DNA from: CAYNYM01 sp049366815
GTDB lineage: Bacteria; Desulfobacterota; DSM-4660; Desulfatiglandales; HGW-15
DNA length: 17,235 nucleotides
Assembly (NCBI GenBank): GCA_049366815.1
Contig: JBMNCO010000086.1
Location: 1-17,235, forward strand
Direction: 5' to 3'
Every line of letters begins with the position of its first letter. Position 1 is the stretch's first letter. Made by a program: the position numbers and the translations under genes. This document shows positions 5,954-13,134 of this stretch, piece by piece. The notes beneath the pieces were generated by a model. It had not been told where the DNA came from, made no database searches, and saw only the letters and a list, made by a program, of their open reading frames with translations.

Positions 5954-8080
5954 CTACCCAATCCTTCTGACATTCATCAATGGGCAGAATTCCTCTCGGC
6001 TTCCCTCGTGGGTCTCGGCATAGATGCTATTGATGGCCTTTTCTACGGTAGGATAAATGTGATCCTCACCGATTTTTTCAAAAACACGGGTCCTTTTAAG
6101 GACCCTCATGACGGTCTCGTTGAGCCCGCTCATAGAGATATCAATGCCTGCGCTCCTGACCCTGTCAACCAGCAAAGAGAGGGCATCGTGCCCGGAGGCG
6201 TCAATATCGTTGATCCCGTTTGAGACAAGGATAATATGCCTGAGATGCTGTTTTTTCCGCCTCAATTCTGTGATCTTATCCTCCAGGTAGGTGGCATTGG
6301 CAAAAAAGAGCGACCCTTCGAAACGGACCAGGGAGATGTATTCACATTCCTTCAGCCCAAAGGTCGCGCAGTCCTTAAAAGACTGATCTTCATACCTGGC
6401 GAGCGTGACGACCGTGGGCCTCATGCTTTTGTAAAGAAAAACGAGCAGGGATAGGACAACGCCGACCATGATCCCCCGGTCCAGGTGCGGGGCAAAAGCA
6501 AGGGTTGAAAAAAATGAAATGACGCAAATGGCACCATCATACCATTTTACCTGCCAGGCATGAATAAAACCGGAGACGTTTACGAGTCCGATGACCGCTA
6601 TCATGATAACCGAGGCCAGTACCGCCTGAGGCAGATGATAGAGCAAAGGGGTAAAAAAGAAAAGAACGACAATGACTGCAAGGCTTGAGAACACGCTCGA
6701 AAGGCCCGTCACGGCGCCGGATTGAAGGTTGACCGCCGACCTGGAAAAGGATCCGGACGTGGGATAACTCTTGGAGACGGAACCCAGGATATTAGCCAGG
6801 CCCTGACCAATGAGTTCCTGGTTGGGGTCAAGCCTCTGTCCGGTCTTGGCGGCCATTGCCTTGGCAATGGATATGGCCTCCATGAAGCCCAGGAGGGAGA
6901 TAATGGCGGCATAGGGCAGGAGGTGAATAAGGACCCTGGAGTCTATCCCGGGGGGCGACAGGGAAGGAAGGCCTCTGGGTATCGAACCCACGACCTCGCC
7001 TCCACCGACCATGGGCAATTTTTGCAGGTCAAAGGCATTATTCCCCACGCCGAGACGCCACAAGCGCCCGTCACTTCGGGACTCGGAAACAGGGGCGCCT
7101 CTGAGGTAAAATCTCATCGATCCGTCCGGTTGTGCCACGGCACGGAACAACATCTTTCTCAGTTCCTCCCTCTGAGAGCGAAGCTCAATATTCAGCCGCT
7201 GTATATTGAAGGCAAGCACGCTGACGTCGTGCTCCGCAGCAAGTATCCCCATCATGTCCCGGGCCCTCGATGCCTTGTCCAGGGCCTCGGTCACTTCGCC
7301 GCGCTCCCTTGAAAGGGCCGCAACCGTCTCCTGGGACCTGTTGAATTTCTCGATGACTTCTCTGGCCCTGGGTGATTCTATCCAAGAAATCTGCGCTGAA
7401 GTATTATGCTCAAACCCCATTGCCCAGGAAATCACCGTAGTCAGTGCTACGGCCACAAGCACGTTTGGAATTTTAATGGATATGTGTTTGAGCCCGTACA
7501 TGACGGCAAAGGCTGAGGCCCCCATTATAAGAGAGGGCCAATGGGTGTAGTGGGCGGCTTCCCTGAAAACCTGCACTACAGTGAGGTAATGATAGGAGGC
7601 GCTGTCCACGTGAACCCCGAATAATTTGGGTAGTTGGCTGGAGGCGATGATCAGGGCTGCTGCGTTCGTAAAGCCGTTGAGGACCGGATGAGATAAAAAG
7701 TTAACCACCAGGCCGAGCCTGAAAAGACCCAGAAGAAACTGCACCAGGCCGACCATAAGGGCCAAAAGAATCGCGTAGGCGATATAGCCCTCACTCCCCT
7801 GGGTGGCCAGAGGAGCGAGTGAGGCGGCGGTCATGAGGGAGACGACAGCTACCGGGCCCGTGGCCAGTTGAGGGATCGAACCGAAGAGGGCCGCTACCAC
7901 GGGCGGCAGGAATGATGCATAGAGGCCGTAGTAAGGAGGAAGTCCTGCCAATTGGGCATAGGCCATGGATTGCGGGATGAGCACAAGGGCCACTGTCAGC
8001 CCTGAGAGGGCATCAACGCGCAGTGTCGCAAGGCCGTAATTTTTGAACCATCCGAGAAACGGAAAAATGCGTTTTATCAT
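5954..8080 (-). CDS. SulP (SLC26) family anion transporter with STAS domain and a large insert
   Basis: Numbering is from a GTG at 8101 (715 residues). The ATG at 8080 (residue 8) is preferred, though neither start has a clear ribosome binding site. The membrane domain carries the SulP signature QSMAYAQLAGLPPYYGLYAS (44-63), DPNQELIGQGLANI (425-438) and SYPTSGSFSRSAVN (445-458). The STAS domain is at about 585-695 (VSNGINDIDASGHDALSLL). The family carries sulfate, bicarbonate, carboxylates or other anions across the inner membrane; the substrate cannot be told here. Between PNVLVAVALTTVISWAMGF (212-230) and VVGSIPRGLPSL (370-381) there is an extra segment of about 130 residues. It includes a charged helical stretch (about 244-320) of coiled-coil type. 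Ordinary bacterial SulP proteins have only a short loop there. A two-component pair follows about 100 bases downstream. Confidence 0.93.
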   Translation of the reverse strand: MIKRIFPFLGWFKNYGLATLRVDALSGLTVALVLIPQSMAYAQLAGLPPYYGLYASFLPPVVAALFGSIPQLATGPVAVVSLMTAASLAPLATQGSEGYIAYAILLALMVGLVQFLLGLFRLGLVVNFLSHPVLNGFTNAAALIIASSQLPKLFGVHVDSASYHYLTVVQVFREAAHYTHWPSLIMGASAFAVMYGLKHISIKIPNVLVAVALTTVISWAMGFEHNTSAQISWIESPRAREVIEKFNRSQETVAALSRERGEVTEALDKASRARDMMGILAAEHDVSVLAFNIQRLNIELRSQREELRKMLFRAVAQPDGSMRFYLRGAPVSESRSDGRLWRLGVGNNAFDLQKLPMVGGGEVVGSIPRGLPSLSPPGIDSRVLIHLLPYAAIISLLGFMEAISIAKAMAAKTGQRLDPNQELIGQGLANILGSVSKSYPTSGSFSRSAVNLQSGAVTGLSSVFSSLAVIVVLFFFTPLLYHLPQAVLASVIMIAVIGLVNVSGFIHAWQVKWYDGAICVISFFSTLAFAPHLDRGIMVGVVLSLLVFLYKSMRPTVVTLARYEDQSFKDCATFGLKECEYISLVRFEGSLFFANATYLEDKITELRRKKQHLRHIILVSNGINDIDASGHDALSLLVDRVRSAGIDISMSGLNETVMRVLKRTRVFEKIGEDHIYPTVEKAINSIYAETHEGSREEFCPLMNVRRIG

Positions 8081-8140
8081 GGACCAGATCCGCCCGTACA
8101 CAGGTTGGCCTGCAGTCTTTTACGGCATGATTCCATCACA

Positions 8141-8154
8141 GCTCTCTATAGAGC
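8141..8154. promoter_or_regulatory. Dyad in the SulP leader
   Basis: GCTCTCTATAGAGC can fold with arms GCTCT/AGAGC and also contains the perfect 10-base palindrome CTCTATAGAG (8144-8153). It lies 60-75 bases before the SulP start, where an operator or a leader hairpin would be expected. A chance origin is possible. Confidence 0.3.
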
Positions 8155-8368
8155 GGCCCGGCTTTGTGAGGGGCGTGAAAATCGCAGGATATCACTCTTT
8201 CTGGACCGCGCCGGCGAATGACCTCGATCATGGGAAATTGGACCAAGCGCTCTGTACTTGTTATTTTTTGCCTTGTTTCCTGCTTCGGGTCAAGGAAAAA
8301 TTTGGACTGAGAGATTCAATAAGGCCAGAAATTTAAAAAGGTTAGGGCGTCCGTTTTCTCACTTTTGC

Positions 8369-8397
8369 TTGACACGGAAAATTAAATCACCTAGAGT
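8369..8397 (+). promoter_or_regulatory. Candidate sigma70 promoter for the 96-residue protein
   Basis: TTGACA (8369-8374) is a perfect -35 element, followed after 17 bases by TAGAGT (8392-8397), a moderate match to TATAAT. This would leave a leader of about 150 bases that contains the TGTCCAG dyad. Confidence 0.45.
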
Positions 8398-8475
8398 TTT
8401 ATACTGAAAAGATATTTCTTTCCACTTCACTTTATCACCTCACCGTTCAGGCTCCAGAAGGCAAAAAAAGCGAAA

Positions 8476-8491
8476 TGTCCAGAGCTGGACA
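8476..8491 (+). promoter_or_regulatory. Dyad TGTCCAG-AG-CTGGACA in the leader
   Basis: Two perfect 7-base arms (8476-8482 and 8485-8491) are separated by two bases. The tight spacing suits a protein-binding operator better than an RNA hairpin loop. It lies 62 bases upstream of the ATG at 8554 and downstream of the promoter candidate, which would fit a repressor site. No binding protein is known. Confidence 0.35.
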
Positions 8492-8553
8492 ACAACAGCC
8501 CGAATGAATTCGGGGATCAGCCGGTTACTCTTATCACAGAAAGGAGGAGAATT

Positions 8554-8844
8554 ATGATTGTAAACCGCAGGACCTTCGTCGCCAAAAAGGGGTGCTCAGA
8601 CAAAGTTGTCAAATTGCTCCAAACGATCACGGAGGGTTTCGCCAAACCGGAAGTCGTTCGCATCTACCAGAGTTTCGTCAGCGCGAACGATCAGGTCGTC
8701 TGGGAGGGCGAATTTGAAAATCTGGAGGAATACGCCAAATTCTCGGCTGAATGGACGGGCAGCAAAAAGCGTTCAGCCAAACTCAAAAATTTCGACGAGG
8801 TGATGGAAAGCGGCGGATCAAGCGAAATCTGGTATCTCTACTAG
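8554..8844 (+). CDS. Small dimeric alpha/beta-barrel-like protein, unknown function
   Basis: This is a 96-residue soluble protein with a very good ribosome binding site (AAAGGAGGAG) before the ATG at 8554. The layout is strand MIVNRRTFVAKKG, a helix with DKVVKLLQTITEGFAK, strand VVRIYQSFVSANDQVVWEGEF, a helix EEYAKFSAEW, and a C-terminal strand EIWYLY. This beta-alpha-beta-beta-alpha-beta plan is that of NIPSNAP- or ABM-like dimeric barrels. I see no cofactor motif and cannot name a function. It is monocistronic: the minus-strand SulP gene diverges from it, and the next gene begins 420 bases on. Its own promoter candidate and dyad suggest separate control. Confidence 0.75.
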   Translation: MIVNRRTFVAKKGCSDKVVKLLQTITEGFAKPEVVRIYQSFVSANDQVVWEGEFENLEEYAKFSAEWTGSKKRSAKLKNFDEVMESGGSSEIWYLY

Positions 8845-8858
8845 CTCGAAGCACGCAC

Positions 8859-8900
8859 GCAGGAGTGAGAAGGCCTGAACAAAAGGGATTTCACTCCTGC
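8859..8900 (+). terminator. Perfect 10-bp inverted repeat after the 96-residue protein
   Basis: GCAGGAGTGA (8859-8868) pairs with TCACTCCTGC (8891-8900) across a 22-base spacer and can extend by two more pairs including a wobble. It begins 14 bases after the stop codon. There is no U-tract, so it may be a weak terminator or a 3'-end stabilising hairpin. Confidence 0.4.
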
Positions 8901-9213
8901 ACAACGCCTCTCTCTGCTCGGACCTGCCTCACCATTCCAGGAATACGATCTTTCCCAATGCAGACCTCCAGACGGGACCAATCAGCCATGAAGGGTTTCA
9001 TAAAGGCGGCGTGCCGGCCTTTTTGCCCGGCCGCTTCAGATGCCGAGATCTGTAAAACCGCTGACTTAACCCCAGCGTTGCATCATTGGTGTCCAAAACC
9101 AGTCTATAATCAAAACAGACGAAGGCCAAAATCCCGCAGCGACCCGGAGCCATAGACGGTGGGGGGAGCCTGGCGAGGAGAATCCCCCCGACTCTGTCTC
9201 CTTTTCTAACCGC

Positions 9214-9241
9214 TTGACTTTCGGACATGTGAACTTTATCC
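9214..9241 (+). promoter_or_regulatory. Weak sigma70 promoter candidate for NAD synthetase
   Basis: TTGACT (9214-9219) and TTATCC (9236-9241) are 16 bases apart. If real, transcription would begin at about 9248, just before the preferred ATG at 9265, and the upstream TTG at 9214 could not be the start. Confidence 0.3.
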
Positions 9242-9264
9242 TGCAGCAAACTCTCAAAGGGATA

Positions 9265-11352
9265 ATGGTGAATAGGCACAATCCGTTTCACTCTATTTAC
9301 TCACATGGTTTCGTTCGGGCGACGGTTGCTATACCCCTCGTGAGGGTGGCAGACCCTGCCTATAATGTCGAACGGACACTGCAGTTGGCTCGACGATCGT
9401 CGGAAATGCATGCGGCTATCGCTCTCTTTCCTGAACTCGGGCTGTCCGCTTACTCCAACGAAGACCTGTTCCATCAGGATGCACTGCTCGATGCAACGCG
9501 ATCGGCACTGGCTTCTGTAGTCGATGCAAGCCGTGATCTCTCGCCTGTCCTGCTGGTCGGGGCCCCGCTCCGATTCGAGGAAAAGCTGTTCGATTGCGCC
9601 GTCGTCATTTATCGTGGCAGAATGCTTGGGATTGTGCCCAAGACATATATCCCAAACTACAGGGAGTTCTACGAGAAAAGACAATTCACTTCGGCTCGTG
9701 ATGCCGTCCGGCGGGAGATTTCTCTTTTTGGGGAAAAGGTCCCTTTCGGAAACGACCTGATTTTTGAAGCGTTTAACCTGCCGGGGTTCACCGTCCATGT
9801 GGAGATCTGCGAGGATATCTGGTCACCGATTCCTCCCAGTACCTTCGGCGCCCTGGCCGGTGCGACCATACTCGCCAATCTGTCGGCCAGCAATATCATC
9901 GTCGGAAAAACGGACTATCGTCGCCTCATCTGTGCTTCGCAATCCGCGAAATGTATTGCAGCATACCTGTATTCAGCCGCCGGACCGGGCGAATCGACCA
10001 CCGATCTTGCATGGGATGGATATGCCGTCGTCTACGAGAACAATGATCTGCTGTCTGAGTCTCAAAGATTTTCCGGAGAAGAACAACTCATCGTAGCGGA
10101 CATCGATCTTGACAGATTGATACAAGACCGCATGCGGGTCACGAGTTTCAACGACGCAGTCGGAGATTTCCACAACCGGTGTACCGGTATGCGGCAAATC
10201 CCCTTTGAGTTTCAGGTACCCGACGGCGAAATCGATCTGATACGCAATGTTCCACGCTTTCCCTACGTGCCCATCGCATCCTCGATGCTGAGCGAGCGCT
10301 GCTTTGAGGTGTACAATATCCAGGTCCACGGCCTTATGAAGCGGTTGACCGCCTCCGGAATAGACAAAGTGGTCATCGGGATATCCGGCGGACTCGACTC
10401 CACACAGGCGTTAATTGTCGCCGCAAGGGCTATGGACCTCATAGGGAAACCGCGGTCAAACATCCTCGGCTACACCATGCCGGGGTTTGCCACCAGTGCC
10501 GTCACCAATGCCAATGCCCATCAGCTCATGACTTCTCTAGGAGTTACGGCACGTGAAATCGACATCAGGCCTTCCTGTAGGCAGATGTTTCAAGACATCG
10601 GTCACCCCTTCGCACGTGGTGAACGCGTATATGACATCACATTCGAAAATGTGCAAGCGGGTGAACGCACGTCACACCTGTTCAGGCTGGCTAATTTACA
10701 CCATGCCATAGTACTGGGGACCGGTGATCTCAGTGAACTGGCCTTGGGTTGGGCGACTTACGGGGTCGGGGATCAGATGTCCCATTACAACGTCAATGCG
10801 TCGGTACCAAAGACACTTATTCAGCATTTGATTCGTTGGATTATCAAGACGGCGTTGTTCGCCCCTGACACCAACAGGGTGCTCCAATCCATAGTGGATA
10901 CTGAAATATCCCCGGAGCTCATACCGGACGAAAACGGAACGGTTGACAGGCCGGCTCAGAAAACCGAATCAATCATCGGTCCCTATGAACTACAGGACTT
11001 CAACTTGTACTATATCGCCCGCTTTGGTTTCAGGCCGAGTAAAGTGGGATACCTCTCATATTATGCCTGGAGGGACAAGACCAGCGGGTTGTGGCCTGAG
11101 TTTTTACCTGCGGACAAACGCAATGAATATGACATCAAGACAATCAAGCACTGGTTGGGGGTGTTCCTCTACCGGTTCTTTAAGACCAGTCAATTCAAAC
11201 GCTCGGCGCTGCCCAATGCGCCGAAAGTCGGCTCCGGAGGGTCCCTGTCACCTCGCAGTGATTGGCGGGCCCCCAGCGATTCGGAGGCCACCGCTTGGAT
11301 AGATGAATTGCAGCAAAACATGCCCGATGGACCGCCCCATCGTCAAGAATGA
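9265..11352 (+). CDS. nadE: Glutamine-dependent NAD(+) synthetase
   Basis: This 695-residue cytoplasmic enzyme makes NAD from nicotinate adenine dinucleotide, ATP and glutamine in the last step of NAD synthesis. The N-terminal half is a nitrilase-fold glutaminase with the Glu-Lys-Cys triad: E57 in LFPELGLSAY, K126 in GIVPKTYIPNYREFYEKRQF and C182 in VHVEICEDIWSPIPPS. The C-terminal half is the synthetase with ATP-binding SGGLDS (374-379), GTGDLSELALGW and YNVNASVPKTL. The tail GSGGSLSPRSDWRAPSD is like the mycobacterial enzyme, as is the N-terminal HGFVRATVAIPLVRVADP. The length suits the 680-residue class. The ATG at 9265 is chosen because AAAGGGA precedes it and family proteins begin about twelve residues before HGFVR. 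It appears to be a single-gene unit. Confidence 0.95.
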   Translation: MVNRHNPFHSIYSHGFVRATVAIPLVRVADPAYNVERTLQLARRSSEMHAAIALFPELGLSAYSNEDLFHQDALLDATRSALASVVDASRDLSPVLLVGAPLRFEEKLFDCAVVIYRGRMLGIVPKTYIPNYREFYEKRQFTSARDAVRREISLFGEKVPFGNDLIFEAFNLPGFTVHVEICEDIWSPIPPSTFGALAGATILANLSASNIIVGKTDYRRLICASQSAKCIAAYLYSAAGPGESTTDLAWDGYAVVYENNDLLSESQRFSGEEQLIVADIDLDRLIQDRMRVTSFNDAVGDFHNRCTGMRQIPFEFQVPDGEIDLIRNVPRFPYVPIASSMLSERCFEVYNIQVHGLMKRLTASGIDKVVIGISGGLDSTQALIVAARAMDLIGKPRSNILGYTMPGFATSAVTNANAHQLMTSLGVTAREIDIRPSCRQMFQDIGHPFARGERVYDITFENVQAGERTSHLFRLANLHHAIVLGTGDLSELALGWATYGVGDQMSHYNVNASVPKTLIQHLIRWIIKTALFAPDTNRVLQSIVDTEISPELIPDENGTVDRPAQKTESIIGPYELQDFNLYYIARFGFRPSKVGYLSYYAWRDKTSGLWPEFLPADKRNEYDIKTIKHWLGVFLYRFFKTSQFKRSALPNAPKVGSGGSLSPRSDWRAPSDSEATAWIDELQQNMPDGPPHRQE

Positions 11353-11476
11353 GATTTGCAGCATTGTTTTCCCGCCTCATTTTTCTGCATTACGAGGAAT
11401 GACCGTTCATTCTGCCCGCCCTTCTTACCGGCACGCCCTGAACCTGGATTTCTGAGAAAATTTATTGAGGTTTGTG

Positions 11477-12598
11477 ATGAAAGCAAGGACCCCGAATGTG
11501 GAAATTCAAAAGAGTCATCCATGGCGGACCGAAAAACCCGTGAAATCGAGATCTCACGCCTTGGCTCTGATCCTATCTCTGCTCCTGTTCCCTTTTCTGT
11601 CTCCAGAGGGCCCGTTGTGCTCGGAGAAGGACCCCCTCGACCACAGGACCTTCACCTTTTACCTTGAAAATGACGTCTTTACAGGGACAGACAGGGAATA
11701 TACCAATGGGACCAAACTGACCTGGATCTCCCAGGATCTGAGGAACTATCGGGAGGATCCCCGGGTCCCTGAATGGAGCTACCCCATCATTGAGCACCTC
11801 CCCTTTGTAAACAAGCCGGGTTTTCAGCGAAATATTTCCCTCTCCATCGGGCAGAACATGTATGCCCCGGAGGATCTCGAGAGGACGGATCTCATAGAGG
11901 AGGAACGACCCTATGCGGGCATCACCTATCTGGCCTTGGGATTCCACAGCAAAGACCGCGGACGGATGGATACCCTTGAGATCGATCTGGGCATTTTGGG
12001 GCCCCATTCCTACGCCGCGGACATCCAGAAGACCTGGCACAGGTGGATCGATTCCACGGATCCAAAGGGATGGGACAATCAACTGAAGGATGAACCCGTC
12101 CTGAATATCTTCTTCGAACGCAAGTGGAGACTCCTGAGATCCTCCTTGGGTCACGGATGGGCCTATGACCTGATCCCCCATTTGGGCTGCTCCCTCGGCA
12201 ATGCATTCACAGGGGCCGACTTTGGGGGCCAGGTGCGATTCGGTTGGAACCTGCCCCAGGATTTCGGCACCTTTCTCATCCGCCCCGGCTCCGATACCAA
12301 CGCCCCGATGGATGAGGAAGATCCCCGGTTTTATCCCCTCTATCATCGCTTCGGGGTCCATGTCTTCGCCGGGCTGGGCGCCAAGGCCGTCGCAAGGAAT
12401 ATCCTCCTTGACGGCAACACCTTCAGAGACGGCCATAGTGTGGATAAAAGACCCTTTGTAGGCCATTTCATGATGGGAATGGGAATGATCATCCACCGCT
12501 TCAAGATCAGCTATGCCTTTGTCTTGCAGAGCAAGGAGTACAACACGCAGAGGGAAGGTCAAAGATACGGATCCTTGACGGTCTCCTTTTCTTACTAG
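11477..12598 (+). CDS. LpxR-like lipid A deacylase family outer-membrane protein
   Basis: This is a 373-residue exported protein. A basic start and a hydrophobic segment (about 28-42, LALILSLLLFPFL) form a signal peptide with an unusually long, charged N-region of about 25 residues. The mature part opens with FTFYLENDVFTGTDREYTNG (59-78), the hallmark of the LpxR/DUF2219 family, where the Asn-Asp pair (N65-D66) is catalytic. It continues with ERPYAGITYLALGF, LGPHSYAADIQKTWHRWI (H188 is the candidate catalytic His) and PKGWDNQLKDEP. The C-terminus SLTVSFSY looks like a beta-barrel end. LpxR removes the 3'-acyloxyacyl chain from lipid A, which agrees with a Gram-negative host. The ATG at 11477 is preferred over a TTG at 11465, with GAGG six bases before it. 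It is 124 bases from nadE, with no clear functional tie. Confidence 0.85.
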   Translation: MKARTPNVEIQKSHPWRTEKPVKSRSHALALILSLLLFPFLSPEGPLCSEKDPLDHRTFTFYLENDVFTGTDREYTNGTKLTWISQDLRNYREDPRVPEWSYPIIEHLPFVNKPGFQRNISLSIGQNMYAPEDLERTDLIEEERPYAGITYLALGFHSKDRGRMDTLEIDLGILGPHSYAADIQKTWHRWIDSTDPKGWDNQLKDEPVLNIFFERKWRLLRSSLGHGWAYDLIPHLGCSLGNAFTGADFGGQVRFGWNLPQDFGTFLIRPGSDTNAPMDEEDPRFYPLYHRFGVHVFAGLGAKAVARNILLDGNTFRDGHSVDKRPFVGHFMMGMGMIIHRFKISYAFVLQSKEYNTQREGQRYGSLTVSFSY

Positions 12599-12652
12599 CC
12601 GATCTGTGAACCCTGTTTCCCGCTTCAGATCAGCTTCCAGAGGCCGGCCCCC

Positions 12653-12681
12653 TTGACAGCAAAGGCACGAACGCCTATACT
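12653..12681 (+). promoter_or_regulatory. Strong sigma70-type promoter
   Basis: A perfect -35 TTGACA (12653-12658) and TATACT (12676-12681), five of six matches to TATAAT, stand at the optimal 17-base spacing. Transcription would begin at about 12688. This is the best promoter match in the window. It faces the ribbon-helix-helix, amidotransferase, nitrilase and GT81 genes, but a terminator-like hairpin follows about 50 bases after the start point. Confidence 0.7.
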
Positions 12682-12687
12682 TAGAGT

Positions 12688-12758
12688 TAAAATTATTTCA
12701 TCTGCGATTACATATATCAAATTATTACCCCGTAAAGGCATTTCTGCCTTTATTTTTT
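12688..12758 (+). ncRNA. Candidate small RNA or attenuated leader, about 70 nt
   Basis: The span between the predicted start point of the strong promoter and the end of the U-tract would give a transcript of about 70 bases: an A/U-rich 5' part followed by the terminator hairpin. It contains no ORF with a ribosome binding site. It could be a free small RNA, a leader that attenuates the four genes downstream, or an accidental pairing of the promoter with the lpxR-like gene's terminator. I recognise no known riboswitch class. Confidence 0.3.
12734..12758 (+). terminator. Intrinsic terminator with U-tract
   Basis: AAAGGCA (12734-12740) and TGCCTTT (12745-12751) form a perfect 7-bp stem with a TTTC loop, followed by A and TTTTTT (12753-12758). 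It is a classic plus-strand intrinsic terminator. It may end the LpxR-like message 136 bases after its stop, or the short transcript from the promoter at 12653. Confidence 0.7.
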
Positions 12759-12802
12759 GACTCGGCCCGGCGATGGCCGGCCTGCAGGAAGAGGAGTTTT
12801 TC

Positions 12803-13081
12803 GTGCTGAAGGGCTTCAGAGAGCGGACCCAAAATATGATCGACAAAAGAAGAAAAGACAAGACATTGGAGCTTACCGTGCGGCTTGACGGCGAAGCCCG
12901 CATGCGACTCGATCGATTGAAGAAGAAACTGCCGAAGGCCGATGAGGATCGACTGATCATTCTAGCCCTTAAATGCCTGGAGCAGAAGTGCGATATGATT
13001 TTTAAAAGGCAGGCAACAAAGGGCTCGCAACTTGAAAAATCAAGGCCTATCAAACAGGCTGCGAAAAACCCTATCCCTTGA
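12803..13081 (+). CDS. Putative ribbon-helix-helix DNA-binding protein
   Basis: This is a 92-residue basic protein. The GTG at 12803 is preferred because GAGGAG lies six bases before it; an ATG at 12773 gives 102 residues without a good site. Residues 21-63 have the ribbon-helix-helix plan: strand TLELTVRLD (21-29), helix A with EARMRLDRLKKKLPK, a turn with ADEDR, and helix B with LIILALKCLEQK. This is like the Arc/CopG/MetJ fold, which binds DNA as a dimer. The C-terminal 25 residues are Lys/Gln/Pro rich and probably disordered. It lies 53 bases before the amidotransferase and could control its own operon. The fold call is by pattern only; no exact family is recognised. Confidence 0.6.
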   Translation: MLKGFRERTQNMIDKRRKDKTLELTVRLDGEARMRLDRLKKKLPKADEDRLIILALKCLEQKCDMIFKRQATKGSQLEKSRPIKQAAKNPIP

Positions 13082-13134
13082 ACATTTAATGGTCTTTGAT
13101 CCCCGAAAGGGACAATGAAAGGAGCATAGCACAC

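Larger units (their letters stand above)
8102..8553. other. Divergent control region between SulP and the 96-residue protein
   Basis: These 452 bases hold no supported gene. They contain a dyad in the SulP leader, a plus-strand promoter candidate, a second dyad before the plus-strand gene (each listed separately), and CCGAA/TTCGG arms at about 8500-8513. No clear promoter for SulP on the minus strand was found. A TTGACC at about 8290 has no good -10 partner. Confidence 0.6.
8845..9264 (+). other. Non-coding stretch before the NAD synthetase gene
   Basis: No convincing gene is present. It holds a long inverted repeat after the 96-residue protein, a GC hairpin GCCGG/CCGGC at 9013-9031 without a U-tract, and a weak promoter candidate next to the NAD synthetase start. 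Confidence 0.6.

Noticed and set aside
6977..6989. GGGTATCGAACCC, which on the minus strand reads like a tRNA T-arm (GGGTTCGATACCC)
   Set aside because: It lies inside the SulP frame and encodes VGSIPRG, a conserved part of the protein. No acceptor, D or anticodon arms fit around it.
9013..9031. GC-rich hairpin GCCGG/CCGGC with a T-rich loop
   Set aside because: The Ts are in the loop and not after the stem, so it is not an intrinsic terminator on either strand.
8751..9155. Plus-strand frame of 134 codons overlapping the end of the 96-residue protein
   Set aside because: It overlaps a better-supported gene, has no ribosome binding site, and its composition is like a shifted frame.
11573..12562. 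Long open frame of 329 codons opposite the LpxR-like gene
   Set aside because: It is antisense to a gene with clear family motifs and a signal peptide, and its translation has no recognisable domain.
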